Positions 4,514 through 5,528 of a stretch of 5,528 nt of DNA are shown one piece after another. Every line of letters begins with the position of its first letter. The stretch's first letter is position 1. The notes under the pieces are model-generated. The model was given only the letters and a program-made list of their open reading frames with translations, searched no databases and was not told where the DNA came from. Source of the DNA: DASXTS01 sp036402215 (lineage in GTDB: Bacteria > Actinomycetota > Actinomycetes > Mycobacteriales > Pseudonocardiaceae); contig DASWTI010000384.1 of the NCBI GenBank assembly GCA_036402215.1, forward strand, positions 1 through 5,528, read 5' to 3'. Position numbers and translations under genes: made by a program.

Positions 4514-5528
4514 ATGAACACCGCGGAGCTGTTGTGGGCGGGGGCCGACGCCCAGGCGAGGGCACTGCGGGCCGGGGAGCTCACCTCGCGCGAGCTGGTG
4601 GCCGCCGCGCTGGCGCGCGCCCACGCCGTGCAGGACTCGCTGAACCCCTTCCGGGTGCTGCGCGACGCCGGGGCGGCCGCGGACGCCGAGGCCGCCGACC
4701 GCAGGCTGGCCGCCGCCGGACCGGACGAGGCGCCGCTGCTCGGCGTGCCGATCGCGATCAAGGACGACACCGACCTGGCCGGTGAGAAGACCTGCTACGG
4801 CGTCGACCCGGACGCGTTCGGCCCGGTGGCCGGGGACGGCGAGATGGTGCGGCGGCTGCGCGAGGCGGGCGCCGTGGTGATCGGCAAGACGCACGTGCCG
4901 GAGCTCATGGCGTGGCCGTTCACCGAGACCGAGCGGCACGGGCCGACGCGCAACCCGTGGGACCCGTCGCGCGCCCCGGGCGGCTCCTCCGGCGGCTCGG
5001 CGGCGGCCGTCGCGGCCGGCGTGGTGGGGGTCGCGCACGGCTCGGACGGCGCCGGCTCGATCCGCATCCCGTCCGCCTGGTGCGGCCTGGTGGGGCTCAA
5101 GCCGACGCGGGACCTGGTGCCGCTGGAGCCGCTGGCGAACGACTGGCACCGGATGGCGCACTTCGGGCCGCTGGCCCGCGACGTGGCCTCGGCGGCGCGT
5201 TTCCTGGACGCCTGTGCCACCTCGGACGGCGGGTACCTGGCCTCGCTCGACGAGCCGGCGCGCACGCTGCGGGTGGCCGTGTCCCGGCACTCCCCGCCCG
5301 GCACGCTGCCCGGGCTCGGCGCCGCGCAGCGGGCCGCCCTCGACCGCGCCGTGGAGCTGCTGCGGGCCGCCGGGCACCAGGTGACCGAGCTCGACCCGCG
5401 GGTGCCGGCGATCGCCACCGAGTACGTGCTGGCGCGGTACCTCAACGGCATCCACGAGGCGGCCGCCGCGCTGCCGCCGGCCGCCCGGCTGGAGGCGCGC
5501 ACGCGCGGCATGGCCCGGCTCGGCGGCC
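4514..5528 (+). CDS. Amidase-signature family hydrolase (3'-truncated by window)
   Basis: The first 338 residues of an amidase-signature (AS) enzyme, a family that hydrolyses carboxamides and is usually about 450-500 residues long; no stop is reached. The Ser-cisSer-Lys triad is complete: K83 (IAIKDD), cis-Ser S158 (GGSSGGS, 156-162) and nucleophile S182 (GAGSIRIPSAWCGLVGLKPTR, spanning 179-199). The K83-S158 and S158-S182 distances of 75 and 24 equal those of fatty acid amide hydrolase (K142/S217/S241). The family segment after the triad, HFGPLARDVASAARFLD, is also present. ATG 4514 is the first possible start after an in-frame stop at 4433 and has no Shine-Dalgarno, suggesting a leaderless transcript. 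No signal peptide is seen, so the enzyme is probably cytoplasmic. The missing companion gatC/gatB genes and the LLGVPIAIKDDTD form favour a stand-alone amidase over GatA, but the substrate cannot be read from the sequence. Confidence 0.92.
   Translation, partial: MNTAELLWAGADAQARALRAGELTSRELVAAALARAHAVQDSLNPFRVLRDAGAAADAEAADRRLAAAGPDEAPLLGVPIAIKDDTDLAGEKTCYGVDPDAFGPVAGDGEMVRRLREAGAVVIGKTHVPELMAWPFTETERHGPTRNPWDPSRAPGGSSGGSAAAVAAGVVGVAHGSDGAGSIRIPSAWCGLVGLKPTRDLVPLEPLANDWHRMAHFGPLARDVASAARFLDACATSDGGYLASLDEPARTLRVAVSRHSPPGTLPGLGAAQRAALDRAVELLRAAGHQVTELDPRVPAIATEYVLARYLNGIHEAAAALPPAARLEARTRGMARLGG

Noticed and set aside
4433..4516. Possible readthrough fusion of the protease and amidase, because they share a reading frame across the TAG stop
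   Set aside because: One in three neighbouring genes shares a frame by chance. A 15-bp terminator hairpin separates them, and a secreted protease joined to a cytoplasmic amidase makes little sense.
2926..4785. Plus-strand 619-codon frame overlapping the protease and amidase
   Set aside because: It is an out-of-frame shadow of the S8 protease running through its terminator into the amidase, with a composition (Arg/His/Gly) typical of a frame-shifted reading.
4499..5511. Minus-strand frames of 318 and 238 codons opposite the amidase
   Set aside because: The plus strand encodes an amidase with an intact catalytic triad at the family spacing. The antisense frames show no motif.
1..5528. Search for CRISPR arrays, insertion-sequence ends, tRNA genes, and toxin-antitoxin or defence genes
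   Set aside because: No regularly spaced repeats, transposase-like proteins, tRNA-like cloverleaf or toxin-antitoxin pairs were seen. Base composition and codon use are uniform across the window.

Overview
The window is chromosomal DNA from a very GC-rich actinomycete. Codon third positions are almost all G or C, GTG and ATG starts are mixed, and Shine-Dalgarno sites alternate with apparently leaderless genes. The gene order etfB-etfA-GNAT-acyltransferase is a known actinobacterial arrangement, matching Mycobacterium tuberculosis fixA/fixB (Rv3029c-Rv3028c) followed by Rv3027c and Rv3026c. A Pseudonocardiales-type host (Saccharothrix, Lentzea, Actinosynnema, Amycolatopsis and relatives) is my inference and is not proven by the sequence.

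Left half, minus strand, read from right to left: etfB (2767-1985) and etfA (1953-994) encode the two subunits of an electron-transfer flavoprotein. This protein collects electrons from acyl-CoA dehydrogenases and passes them towards the quinone pool. A strong hairpin (942-975) follows etfA. Next come a GNAT-fold, OlsB-like acyltransferase (871-98) and, overlapping its stop codon by 4 bases, the 5' end of a probable lysophospholipid (PlsC-type) acyltransferase that leaves the window at base 1. The first pair serves fatty-acid oxidation or redox, and the second pair probably serves membrane-lipid acylation.

Middle: a 489-bp divergent intergenic region (2768-3256) holds no convincing gene. It carries candidate promoters in both directions and a run of dyad-symmetric elements, including two perfect palindromes with GATC centres spaced 16 bp apart.

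Right half, plus strand: a secreted subtilisin-family (S8, proteinase K/aqualysin-like) protease (3257-4435) has a signal peptide, a short I9 propeptide, an intact catalytic triad and four cysteines at aqualysin-like spacing. It is closed by a 15-bp terminator hairpin (4457-4491). Twenty-two bases further on begins an amidase-signature hydrolase (4514 to beyond 5528) with an intact Ser-cisSer-Lys triad, truncated by the window edge.

No new defence, mobile or biosynthetic system is visible. The region reads as ordinary core and housekeeping DNA. The points most worth a second look are the altered substrate-binding segments of the protease, the palindrome cluster between etfB and the protease, and the two genes that look leaderless.
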